Counted from the first letter of the stretch, positions 1 through 5,297 are shown. The stretch: 5,297 nt of DNA from Dehalococcoidales bacterium (GCA_028710655.1 JAQTTS010000167.1:1-5297); one strand, 5' to 3'. Numbers and translations are program-made. Notes: a model not told the origin generated them from the letters alone.

Positions 1-1164
1 GCGGGCGGTCCTTCCGGAGCGACCCTGTCCAGCATCACCCCGCAGCCGACCCAGTCCGTGGTTGCGGGCCATACCACCACCTTCACCCTGAATTTTCACT
101 CCGAAAGCACCAGTACCATCAAGGTCAAGGCGACCCTTGACGGCTCGACCTGGACGGGGAGCGTAAACTACACCCTGAACGGGCCGGTTTCCGACTCGGG
201 TAACTCGGTATCCGATACCTTTAGCAACCTGCCGGCGGGGACCTACACCCTGGTCTACAACCACGGCGGCCCTTCCGGGGCAACTTTGACCAGTATCACC
301 CCGCAGCCGGCCCAGACTACCTCGGCTGATAGTACGACCACCTTCACTATGAACTTCGTCTCGCAAGCAGCTAGCACGATAAAGGTCAAGGCGACCCTTG
401 ACGGTGCGTCGTGGAGTGGATCCGTCCGCTATAACATCAGCGGGCCGTACTCGGATGCCGATACCTCGGTGCCGCAGACGCTGACCAACCTGCCCGATGG
501 TACCTATACCATTTCCTATCGTTCGGGTGGTCCTTCCGGGGCGACCCTGTCCGATATCTCTCCCTCGCCTACCCAGACGGTATCGTCCGGTCATACCATA
601 ACCTTCACCATGAACTTCCATTCCGAGGCTAGCGGCACCATTGAGGTTAATGCTCTCCTTGATGGCAAGACTTGGCAGACCGCAGTGGGTTCAGGGACGA
701 TAAGGTATGGCATCAGCGGACCGGTGACGGACTCCAGCACCTCGATGCCGGATACCTTCGATGGCTTGCCGGCGGGGAGTTACACCCTTACCTACCATGA
801 CGGTGGTCCCATCGGGGCGACCCTGGTCAGCATCTCACCGCAGCCCACTCAGACCCTTTCTGCCGGTGGTACGATAACCTATACCCTGAACTTCCATTCC
901 GAGGCCAGGGGCACCGTGATAGTCAATGCCACTGTTGACGGTGCCGACTGGGAAGGTAGCGTCAGCTACACCCTGAACGGGCCTTACGTTGATTCCCACG
1001 GCTCGGTGCCCTATACCTTTGATAACTGCCCGGCGGGGAGCTACACCCTGAACTACCGGTCAGGAGGCCCCGGGATCTTGGATGAAATCACACCCTCGCC
1101 GAGTCAGCAATTGTATGCCGGTGGTACCATAGTCTTTACCCTGAACTTCACCGGGCTGTTGCAG
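1..1164 (+). repeat. Tandem in-frame coding repeats, about 261 bp period
   Basis: There are four complete units: 112-372 (87 aa), 373-633 (87 aa), 634-909 (92 aa) and 910-1164 (85 aa). A partial unit at 1-111 precedes them. Units 1 and 2 keep an exact 261-bp phase; for example the stretches starting at 121 and 382 are identical for more than 20 bases. The bases around 4-30 and 526-552 are also nearly identical, 522 bp (two periods) apart. Unit 3 has a 5-residue insertion after its Trp. Unit 4 has lost residues in the 'GGPSGATL' turn and carries a Cys where the others have Leu. Similarity persists at the DNA level, which suggests relatively recent duplication or ongoing recombination between units. 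Confidence 0.85.
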
Positions 1165-1167
1165 TAG
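1..1167 (+). CDS. C-terminal part of a tandem-repeat, beta-rich surface/secreted protein (5' end outside window)
   Basis: The frame is open from base 1 to a TAG at 1165-1167, so only the last 388 residues are seen and the true start lies upstream. The protein is a series of tandem units of 85-92 residues. Each runs from a T-I-K-V-type strand through 'LDG..W.GSV.Y...GP', then 'LPAG.YTL.Y..GGP.GATL..I.P.P.Q', to a closing 'TFT.NF'. The composition is rich in Thr, Ser, Gly, Pro and aromatics and poor in Lys and Cys, with alternating hydrophobic residues. This indicates small beta-sandwich domains of the kind found in bacterial adhesins, stalks and S-layer-associated proteins (inference; I cannot name the family). 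The visible C-terminus ends on a repeat strand and has no LPXTG motif, membrane helix or SLH domain, so any anchor or enzymatic domain must be N-terminal and off the window. The lipoprotein gene begins 64 bp downstream. Coding status is certain; function is unknown. Confidence 0.85.
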   Translation, partial: AGGPSGATLSSITPQPTQSVVAGHTTTFTLNFHSESTSTIKVKATLDGSTWTGSVNYTLNGPVSDSGNSVSDTFSNLPAGTYTLVYNHGGPSGATLTSITPQPAQTTSADSTTTFTMNFVSQAASTIKVKATLDGASWSGSVRYNISGPYSDADTSVPQTLTNLPDGTYTISYRSGGPSGATLSDISPSPTQTVSSGHTITFTMNFHSEASGTIEVNALLDGKTWQTAVGSGTIRYGISGPVTDSSTSMPDTFDGLPAGSYTLTYHDGGPIGATLVSISPQPTQTLSAGGTITYTLNFHSEARGTVIVNATVDGADWEGSVSYTLNGPYVDSHGSVPYTFDNCPAGSYTLNYRSGGPGILDEITPSPSQQLYAGGTIVFTLNFTGLLQ

Positions 1168-1231
1168 TTAAGAAGTATTAAGAAAAATTAAACGTTTTCG
1201 ATAAAAGCGTGGTAAAGGAGAATAGCTAACA

Positions 1232-1648
1232 ATGAAGAAACGGTTTGTGGTGCTCGTTGCTGTGGCGGCTATGGCGTCGCTGGTCCTGTCCGGATGTTTC
1301 CCGACCGGTCCATCCGCTCCCGGTGCAGTATCTGTCGATGAGTCGTATTCGGGGAAGCAGGTTGAAATCGCTGCCGGCGGTACGCTGACGGTAACCCTGG
1401 AGTCCAATGCCACCACCGGCTTCCAGTGGGAGCTTAAGTCTGTCGGTGACCCGTCCGTATTGCAGTCTCAGGGTGGCACCTATAATGCTCCGGAAGACAC
1501 CGGAGTGGTCGGCGCCGGCGGTGAAGAGGTATGGACCTTCAAGGCGCTCAAGGCGGGTACCAGCAGCCTGTCCATGGAGTACAGCCAGCCCTGGGAGGGT
1601 GGCACCAAGGCGGGCCAGACCTTCAGCCTGACCGTAGTGGTGAAGTAG
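1232..1648 (+). CDS. Chagasin-family (I42) cysteine protease inhibitor, lipoprotein
   Basis: This 138-residue protein is likely membrane-anchored and inhibits papain-like cysteine proteases outside the cytoplasm (family knowledge). Residues 1-21 form a lipoprotein signal: MKKR, a hydrophobic core, then the lipobox L19-S20-G21 and the lipidated C22. A short Pro/Ser/Gly linker follows, then a beta-sandwich domain from about residue 35 to 138. The three inhibitory loops of the chagasin family are recognisable. N-A-T-T-G-F at 59-64 corresponds to the NPTTG loop, G-A-G-G at 94-97 to the GxGG loop, and Q-P-W at 119-121 to the RPW loop. The changes NP to NA and R to Q are deviations within otherwise intact loops. 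The length is normal for a bacterial member. The ATG at 1232 is supported by an AAAGGAG sequence at 1214-1220. The gene lies 64 bp after the repeat-protein gene and is followed by a terminator, so it is the last gene of its unit. Family assignment is by motif only, but all three loops occur in the right order. Confidence 0.88.
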   Translation: MKKRFVVLVAVAAMASLVLSGCFPTGPSAPGAVSVDESYSGKQVEIAAGGTLTVTLESNATTGFQWELKSVGDPSVLQSQGGTYNAPEDTGVVGAGGEEVWTFKALKAGTSSLSMEYSQPWEGGTKAGQTFSLTVVVK

Positions 1649-1673
1649 GGAGCGGCCGACGTGCTTTGTGACA

Positions 1674-1721
1674 ACAGGGCAGGGGGGCATTTCCCGACCC
1701 CTCTGCCCTGTCTTTTGTTTT
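1674..1721 (+). terminator. Rho-independent terminator after the chagasin-like lipoprotein gene
   Basis: The arms 1674-1687 and 1698-1711 form a 14-bp G+C-rich stem with one G-U pair. The loop is 10 nt, and a T-rich tract (CTTTTGTTTT) follows at 1712-1721. The stem begins 25 bp after the stop codon. It separates the surface-protein genes from the downstream signalling genes. Confidence 0.9.
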
Positions 1722-1771
1722 GGGATCCTTCTCACCACTGAGCAGGGTTTTTGCCTCTGCCGAATCCAGTG

Positions 1772-1801
1772 TTGGAGGAGCGTGTCAGGCTATGCTATTA
1801 A
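1772..1801 (+). promoter_or_regulatory. Possible extended -10 promoter for the sensor-phosphatase gene
   Basis: A TGCTATTAA sequence (1793-1801) fits an extended -10 element (TGn plus a -10 hexamer). A weak -35-like TTGGAG sits at 1772-1777 with an 18-bp spacer. Transcription would start near 1808, giving a leader of about 54 nt before the ATG at 1862. Each hexamer matches consensus only partly. The main support is location: a new promoter is expected between the terminator at 1674-1721 and this gene. Confidence 0.35.
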
Positions 1802-1861
1802 GTTCTTACTAACAAGATTGTCAGATTTTCTTTATCGATAACTTCATTAACAGGGTCGGAC

Positions 1862-3229
1862 ATGAGCGTTTCGGTTTCCGATATATTAATAGACCTGGTT
1901 AAGACTGCGAGTGTGGTAGTTGTTTTTACCTACATTGTAACCCGCACCAGGTTTTTTAGCGATATACTGAATAAGCAATTCAACATTAGAAGCCAGGTAA
2001 TCGCTGTTCTACTATTCGGCGGCCTGTCTATATTCGGCACCTATGGCGGCATAACCCTGCCCTCGGGCGCTATTGCCAACATTAGAGACCTCGGGCCGAT
2101 AGTTGCGGGGCTGTTCTGTGGGCCGCTGGTCGGATTAGGGGCAGGTCTGATCGGAGGAGTACACCGTTACTTCCTGGGTGGGTTTGTCGCTCTTCCCTGT
2201 TCCCTGGCCACCGTTATTGCCGGCTTGCTGGGCGGCATGATTTACCTGCTACGTAAAAAGGAGTTTCCCAAGGTTTGGCAGGCGATACTATTTGCTGCCG
2301 GGATGGAGTTGTTTCATATGGGTCTAACCCTGTTGCTGGCCAGGCCGTATGATCAGGCCTTGGCAGTAGTCCAGGAGGTGATTGTACCAATGACCGGGGC
2401 TAATGCGGCGGGTGTAGCTATCTTTGCCCTTATCATACACAATCTGGTCATTGAGAGGCGTACTGCGGCGGAAAAAGAAAAATACCGCCGTGATTTGGAG
2501 CGTAAGGAGTTTGAAATAGAGACAGCCCGCCGGATACAGCAGGGGTTTTTACCGGAAGCTACGCCCCGATTAGACGGTTTTGACCTGGGAGCATTCAGCC
2601 TGCCCGCGCTGGAGGTGGGGGGCGATTTCTATGATTTTATACCCATCGACCGGGACAAGTGGGGGTTAGTAATCGCTGATGTTTCCGGTAAAGGGTTCCC
2701 GGCGGCTTTATTTATGGCCCTATCCCGCATGTGCGTCCGGGCTAATGCAATGGGTATGTCCACAGCCTCCGAAGCTATACGGATAGCCAATAAGTTGATT
2801 TACCATGACGCTAAATCCGGGATGTTCGTTACCCTCTTCTACGCTCTACTGGACTTGAAACAGAGGCGAATTACCTATGTCAACGCCGGACATAATCCCC
2901 CCTTGTTGTTCAGGGGTAACACCGGTGGGGTTGTCCTCCTCGGAGCCAAAGGGATAGCTTTAGGCGTCCTTGACAATATCAATTTGGAAGAGGTACAGCT
3001 GGACCTGGGCAGCAACGATACCGTGGTCTTCTATACCGATGGCGTAACGGAAGCCATCAACGCGAAAGAGGAACAATTCGGACAGGCAAGGTTAATCAAT
3101 TTGGTTGTAGAGAACAGCCATTTGTCTGCCAGCAGTCTGGTCGACAAGGTAAAGAGCGAGGTTGTTGCCTTTTCGATTGGTCAGCCCCAGTTTGACGACT
3201 TAACTTTGGTGGTATTAAAGGCGCTGTAA
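1862..3229 (+). CDS. Membrane sensor with LytS-type 5TM domain fused to PP2C/SpoIIE (RsbU-like) serine phosphatase
   Basis: This 455-residue protein probably senses a signal in or through the membrane and dephosphorylates a phospho-serine STAS protein, as RsbU and SpoIIE do. Residues about 8-197 hold five or six hydrophobic segments (roughly 10-27, 45-60, 78-98, 108-130, 138-160, 175-197). They contain N73-I-R75 followed by Gly-rich segments and the 'GGVHRYFLGG' stretch at 98-107, typical of the 5TMR-LYT domain of LytS/YhcK-type receptors. A charged, probably coiled-coil linker (198-228) leads into the phosphatase domain (about 230-455). Its metal-binding motifs are all present: GGDFYDF at 253-259 (D255), ADVSGKG at 272-278 (D273), NAGHNPP at 341-347, DGVTEA at 393-398 (D393) and FDDLTLVVL at 444-452. 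The enzyme therefore looks catalytically intact. The ATG at 1862 has only a weak AGGG (1852-1855) upstream, but it begins just before the first membrane segment. The STAS substrate candidate is encoded next, 108 bp downstream. The ligand is unknown. Confidence 0.93.
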   Translation: MSVSVSDILIDLVKTASVVVVFTYIVTRTRFFSDILNKQFNIRSQVIAVLLFGGLSIFGTYGGITLPSGAIANIRDLGPIVAGLFCGPLVGLGAGLIGGVHRYFLGGFVALPCSLATVIAGLLGGMIYLLRKKEFPKVWQAILFAAGMELFHMGLTLLLARPYDQALAVVQEVIVPMTGANAAGVAIFALIIHNLVIERRTAAEKEKYRRDLERKEFEIETARRIQQGFLPEATPRLDGFDLGAFSLPALEVGGDFYDFIPIDRDKWGLVIADVSGKGFPAALFMALSRMCVRANAMGMSTASEAIRIANKLIYHDAKSGMFVTLFYALLDLKQRRITYVNAGHNPPLLFRGNTGGVVLLGAKGIALGVLDNINLEEVQLDLGSNDTVVFYTDGVTEAINAKEEQFGQARLINLVVENSHLSASSLVDKVKSEVVAFSIGQPQFDDLTLVVLKAL

Positions 3230-3262
3230 ATCGGCTGAGCCGACGGAAAGACGGCCGGAATA

Positions 3263-3292
3263 TTGATTGGACGGTGGCGGAAAGAATATAAT
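3263..3292 (+). promoter_or_regulatory. Near-consensus sigma70-type promoter upstream of the STAS gene
   Basis: A perfect TATAAT lies at 3287-3292. TTGATT at 3263-3268 matches the -35 consensus at four of six positions with an 18-bp spacer; TTGGAC at 3267-3272 is an alternative with a short 14-bp spacer. Transcription would start near 3299-3300, about 38 nt before the STAS ATG. It lies in the 108-bp gap after the phosphatase gene. The STAS, kinase and CNBD-dehydrogenase genes may therefore be expressed independently of the phosphatase. No terminator is seen in this gap, so read-through from upstream is also likely. Confidence 0.55.
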
Positions 3293-3321
3293 CAGGCACA
3301 TCGGCACAGTAATCTATATGT

Positions 3322-3328
3322 AAGGGGG
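3322..3328 (+). promoter_or_regulatory. Ribosome binding site that sets the STAS start at 3338
   Basis: AAGGGGG lies 9 nt before the ATG at 3338. A longer in-frame reading from TTG at 3263 would overlap the -35 box of the promoter at 3263-3292 and has no family-like sequence, so it is rejected. Confidence 0.7.
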
Positions 3329-3337
3329 ACATTGATA

Positions 3338-3682
3338 ATGGAGGTTTCGGAAAGAACTGCCGGGGGGGTAAATGTAATCGGTTTGGGCGGTCGGCTTGAT
3401 GCGTATGCGGCCAGTGATCTTGAGCGAAAACTAGACTCGCTACTTGCCGCAGCAAAGGTGCGTCTGGTGGTTGACCTCGGCCAGTTGGACTACATCAGCA
3501 GTTCCGGATTGAGAGTATTGCTCGGGGCATTAAAGAAGGCTAGGGAACAGCATGGGGATATCATATTGGCAGGCCTCCAGCCCTACGTTAAGGAGATATT
3601 TGAAATATCAGGATTTACCCAGCTCTTCAAGATGTTTGATAAGATGGAGGAAGCTATCAACAGCTACAAGCAAGAAAAATAG
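3338..3682 (+). CDS. STAS-domain anti-sigma factor antagonist (RsbV/SpoIIAA-like)
   Basis: This 114-residue, single-domain cytoplasmic protein is expected to bind the HATPase kinase encoded next when unphosphorylated, to be phosphorylated by it, and to be reset by the upstream PP2C phosphatase. The fold signature is complete: an N-terminal strand pair 'VNVIGLGGRLDAYAA' (11-25), a helix, 'VRLVVDLGQLDYI' (41-53), the phosphorylation loop S54-S55-S56-G57-L58-R59, then 'GDIILAGL' (73-80) and 'ISGFTQLFKMF' (90-100). By alignment with SpoIIAA, where the loop is Asp-Ser58-Ser59-Gly, S55 is the likely phosphorylated residue and S54 replaces the Asp. Length is typical of RsbV/SpoIIAA. The ATG at 3338 is chosen because of the AAGGGGG just upstream and because MEV begins directly before the first predicted strand. 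The kinase gene follows after a short gap, in the usual antagonist-kinase order. Confidence 0.93.
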   Translation: MEVSERTAGGVNVIGLGGRLDAYAASDLERKLDSLLAAAKVRLVVDLGQLDYISSSGLRVLLGALKKAREQHGDIILAGLQPYVKEIFEISGFTQLFKMFDKMEEAINSYKQEK

Positions 3683-3707
3683 AGGCTCAAAGAACAGCAT
3701 GAATACA

Positions 3708-3712
3708 AAGGG
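3708..3712 (+). promoter_or_regulatory. Ribosome binding site favouring the kinase start at 3720
   Basis: AAGGG is 7 nt before the ATG at 3720 and 4 nt before the adjacent ATG at 3717. The earlier in-frame ATG at 3699 has only AGAGG at 3681-3685, a distant 13 nt. The start at 3720 is therefore preferred, but all three differ by seven residues at most. Confidence 0.5.
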
Positions 3713-3719
3713 CCTTATG

Positions 3720-4151
3720 ATGAAAAAACCACGATTTGAGCTTGAGATTGACAGCAGGGTGGAGAACCTGCCTGTCGTTGCCGATTTTGTCGAGAAGGTG
3801 CTGGAAAGGTTCGGTGCTGACCCCGCCAGTATCTATCGAGTTCAGCTTGCGGTGGACGAAGCCTGCACCAATGTAATGAAGCATGCCTACGGGGAGAAAA
3901 CCGGCCTTATCAGGTTGGGAATGGAGCTTATTGGAGATAGTCTGGTTGTCACTGTGAATGATAGGGGAAGACCCTTTGACCCGGATGCAATACCTCCGCC
4001 GGACTTGGACGCTGACCTTGAGAAAAGAAGGATTGGCGGTTTGGGGATATATTTTATGAAGAAGCTGATGGATGAGGTTAGCTATAGCTTTGACAGCGTA
4101 GCCGGGAACCGTCTCACGATGAGAAAAAGTATCACTCGAACAGGCAGGTAA
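3720..4151 (+). CDS. HATPase_c serine-protein kinase / anti-sigma factor (RsbW/SpoIIAB-like)
   Basis: This 143-residue cytoplasmic protein belongs to the GHKL ATPase anti-sigma kinase family, which phosphorylates the STAS antagonist and holds a target protein (classically a sigma factor) when the antagonist is phosphorylated. ATP-site motifs are intact: the N box 'AVDEACTNVMKHAY' at 44-57 (E47, N51), the G1 box 'DRGRPFDP' at 81-88 (D81, G83), and the G2 box 'GGLGIYFMKKLMDEV' at 106-120. There is no membrane segment or extra domain. The start at 3720 follows from the AAGGG at 3708-3712 and gives the usual short N-terminus before 'FELEIDS'. In-frame ATGs at 3699 and 3717 are alternatives. The stop is 25 nt before the start of the CNBD-dehydrogenase gene, so the two are very probably co-transcribed. 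No sigma factor gene is in the window, so the regulated partner cannot be named. Confidence 0.92.
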   Translation: MKKPRFELEIDSRVENLPVVADFVEKVLERFGADPASIYRVQLAVDEACTNVMKHAYGEKTGLIRLGMELIGDSLVVTVNDRGRPFDPDAIPPPDLDADLEKRRIGGLGIYFMKKLMDEVSYSFDSVAGNRLTMRKSITRTGR

Positions 4152-4176
4152 TAAATACTTAGGGAGTATATTAATA

Positions 4177-5297
4177 ATGTCATTTCTGAACATACTTAAG
4201 GCCGATGAGCTTGGTGGCGTCTTGGAAAAGTATCTTGAGCCGGTACAATTTCCCAAGAATACCTGCATTATGCATCAGGGAGACAAGGGCGAAGGCTGTT
4301 ACATCATTGATGAGGGTACGGTTCGTCTTGAAGTAAGGAATACCGAGACGGATACCGACAGTGTTATAGGCTTCCTGGAGCCCATCGTTTTCGTTGGCGA
4401 GTTCAGTCTGATTGATAATAAACCGCGCGAGGCTACTGCCTACGCCCATACCGATGTCAAAGCCCGTTATTTCTCTAAACAGAGCTATGATGAGATATGT
4501 AAGAAATACCCCAGAATAGCTTTAACCATAGCCACTACTATGGGCCAGAATCTGATTGAGAAACTCAGGGTAGCCAATGATAAAGTAGCGGGCTACATTT
4601 TTGCCGGAGACATCGACCAGGATACTAACGAGATCGTAGCTCGTGCCACGAAGGCACTGAAGCAGTTTGCTTCGTGGACCCAGGAAAAGGTGGATGCTTT
4701 ATTAGGTGAAATTGCACAGGCTGTCGCTGACAATGCCGAGCAGTTAGCCGCGGATACAGTCGCTGAGACCAAAATGGGTATTGTTGCTGACAAGGTTACC
4801 AAGATCCGCTTTGCCAGCCTGGATGTATTTCAGGCAATATTGGGTCGTCCTGCCGCCGGTTATCTCAGTGATAAAGAGGCCCGTGTTCATGATATTGCCT
4901 GTCCGGTAGGGGTTGTCTTCGGTCTGATTCCGGTAACAAATCCCGTATCGACAATTGTTTTCAAAACATTGATTTGTCTGAAAGGACGAAATTCGCTTAT
5001 CTTAAGCTGTCATCGTGATGCTCTGGGTGTAGGTAAGAAGACCTGCGATATCATTCGTGGTGTTCTGGAAAAGCACGGTGCACCCGTGGATCTGGTACAG
5101 CCTGTCCTAAAAAGGAGCAGCCGGCAAAAAACTGTTATGTTTATGAATCACCCCGGTGTTTCCATGATTCTCGCTACCGGCGGCTCCAGTATGGTCAAAG
5201 CTGCCTATAGCTCCGGCACCCCGGCGATAGGGGTCGGCTCGGGTAACGCTCCAGTGCTGATTTGTGCCGATGCCGATATCGCTAAGGCTGCTCAAAA
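4177..5297 (+). CDS. Cyclic-nucleotide-binding domain fused to CoA-acylating aldehyde dehydrogenase (AdhE/EutE-type), 3' end outside window
   Basis: One uninterrupted frame runs from ATG 4177 (AGGGAG at 4161-4166) to the window end: 373 residues, no stop. Residues about 1-125 are a CRP-type cyclic-nucleotide-binding domain. 'HQGDKGEGCYIIDEGTVRLE' (33-52) forms the beta roll. G74-E75-F76-S77-L78 through R84-E85-A86-T87 is the phosphate-binding cassette, with E75 and R84 aligned to the ligand-binding Glu and Arg of CRP. No helix-turn-helix follows. A helical linker (about 110-150) leads to an aldehyde dehydrogenase domain closest to the N-terminal half of AdhE: 'FASWTQEKVDAL' (165-176), 'MGIVADKV' (200-207), 'PVGVVFGLIPVTNP' (243-256), 'FKTLICLKGRN' (262-272) and 'ATGGSSMVKAAYSSGTPAIG' (333-352). 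This fold makes acyl-CoA from aldehyde, CoA and NAD+, or the reverse. The catalytic Cys region and any alcohol dehydrogenase domain lie beyond the window, so activity is unproven. It sits 25 nt after the kinase gene in one operon. Ligand control of the enzyme is inference. Confidence 0.88.
   Translation, partial: MSFLNILKADELGGVLEKYLEPVQFPKNTCIMHQGDKGEGCYIIDEGTVRLEVRNTETDTDSVIGFLEPIVFVGEFSLIDNKPREATAYAHTDVKARYFSKQSYDEICKKYPRIALTIATTMGQNLIEKLRVANDKVAGYIFAGDIDQDTNEIVARATKALKQFASWTQEKVDALLGEIAQAVADNAEQLAADTVAETKMGIVADKVTKIRFASLDVFQAILGRPAAGYLSDKEARVHDIACPVGVVFGLIPVTNPVSTIVFKTLICLKGRNSLILSCHRDALGVGKKTCDIIRGVLEKHGAPVDLVQPVLKRSSRQKTVMFMNHPGVSMILATGGSSMVKAAYSSGTPAIGVGSGNAPVLICADADIAKAAQ

Noticed and set aside
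1192..1210. Small hairpin (7-bp stem with one G-U pair, 5-nt loop) between the repeat-protein and lipoprotein genes
   Set aside because: The stem is short and A+T-rich and no T tract follows on the + strand, so it is not a convincing terminator. It could act as a terminator only on the - strand, where no gene ends.
1226..1738. 170-codon open frame on the - strand covering the chagasin-like gene
   Set aside because: It is antisense to a gene with a clear lipobox and family motifs, runs through the terminator hairpin, and its translation has no recognisable domain or signal.
3231..3243. TCGGC-TGA-GCCGA hairpin just after the phosphatase stop codon
   Set aside because: It has only a 5-bp stem with a 3-nt loop and no T tract, so it is too weak to call a terminator.
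3096..3455. 119-codon open frame on the - strand over the phosphatase and STAS junction
   Set aside because: It overlaps two well-supported genes and the promoter, and shows no domain or plausible ribosome binding site context.
3687..4268. 193-codon open frame on the - strand over the kinase gene
   Set aside because: It is antisense to a gene with complete N, G1 and G2 boxes, and its translation resembles no protein family.
4177..4555. Crp/Fnr-type transcription factor reading of the last gene
   Set aside because: The N-terminus matches a CRP ligand-binding domain, but no helix-turn-helix follows; the frame continues directly into an aldehyde dehydrogenase.
4180..4802. Open frames on the - strand (4180-4449 and 4593-4802) inside the CNBD-dehydrogenase gene
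   Set aside because: The + strand frame is continuous with two recognisable domains; the reverse frames are chance openings.
1..5297. CRISPR array, insertion sequence, tRNA or rRNA gene
   Set aside because: No short spaced direct repeats, transposase motifs, terminal inverted repeats or RNA gene sequences were seen; the only repeats are in-frame protein-domain repeats at 1-1164.

Overview
The window is bacterial. It has compact, ATG-initiated genes on the + strand with Shine-Dalgarno sequences, a lipoprotein signal, a rho-independent terminator and an RsbU/RsbV/RsbW-type partner-switching cassette. Base composition is moderate, roughly half G+C by eye. A fermentative or anaerobic bacterium is plausible because the last gene carries an AdhE/EutE-type CoA-acylating aldehyde dehydrogenase domain. 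The gene mix would suit Chloroflexota (Dehalococcoidia-like) or a related anaerobic lineage, but that is a hunch; nothing here is a taxonomic marker.

Positions 1-1167 hold the 3' end of a gene for a repetitive, probably extracellular protein. It has four complete tandem beta-rich units of 85-92 residues, preceded by a partial fifth unit. Positions 1232-1648 encode a small lipoprotein of the chagasin (I42) cysteine-protease-inhibitor family. A strong intrinsic terminator at 1674-1721 closes this surface-protein half.

Positions 1862-5297 hold a signalling half. First comes a membrane protein with an LytS-type 5TM sensor and a PP2C/SpoIIE (RsbU-like) phosphatase domain. A STAS anti-sigma-factor antagonist (RsbV/SpoIIAA-like) and a HATPase serine kinase/anti-sigma factor (RsbW/SpoIIAB-like) follow. 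A near-consensus promoter at 3263-3292 lies between the phosphatase and the STAS gene, so the last three genes may also be transcribed on their own.

The last gene (4177 to beyond the window end) is the most unusual. One uninterrupted frame joins an N-terminal cyclic-nucleotide-binding domain to the N-terminal half of an acylating aldehyde dehydrogenase, with no helix-turn-helix. The simplest model is that an environmental ligand controls the phosphatase, the phosphatase resets the phosphorylation state of the STAS protein, and this frees or captures the kinase. The CNBD-dehydrogenase would be a co-expressed effector or second-messenger-gated enzyme. No sigma factor is visible in the window, so the kinase's target is open.
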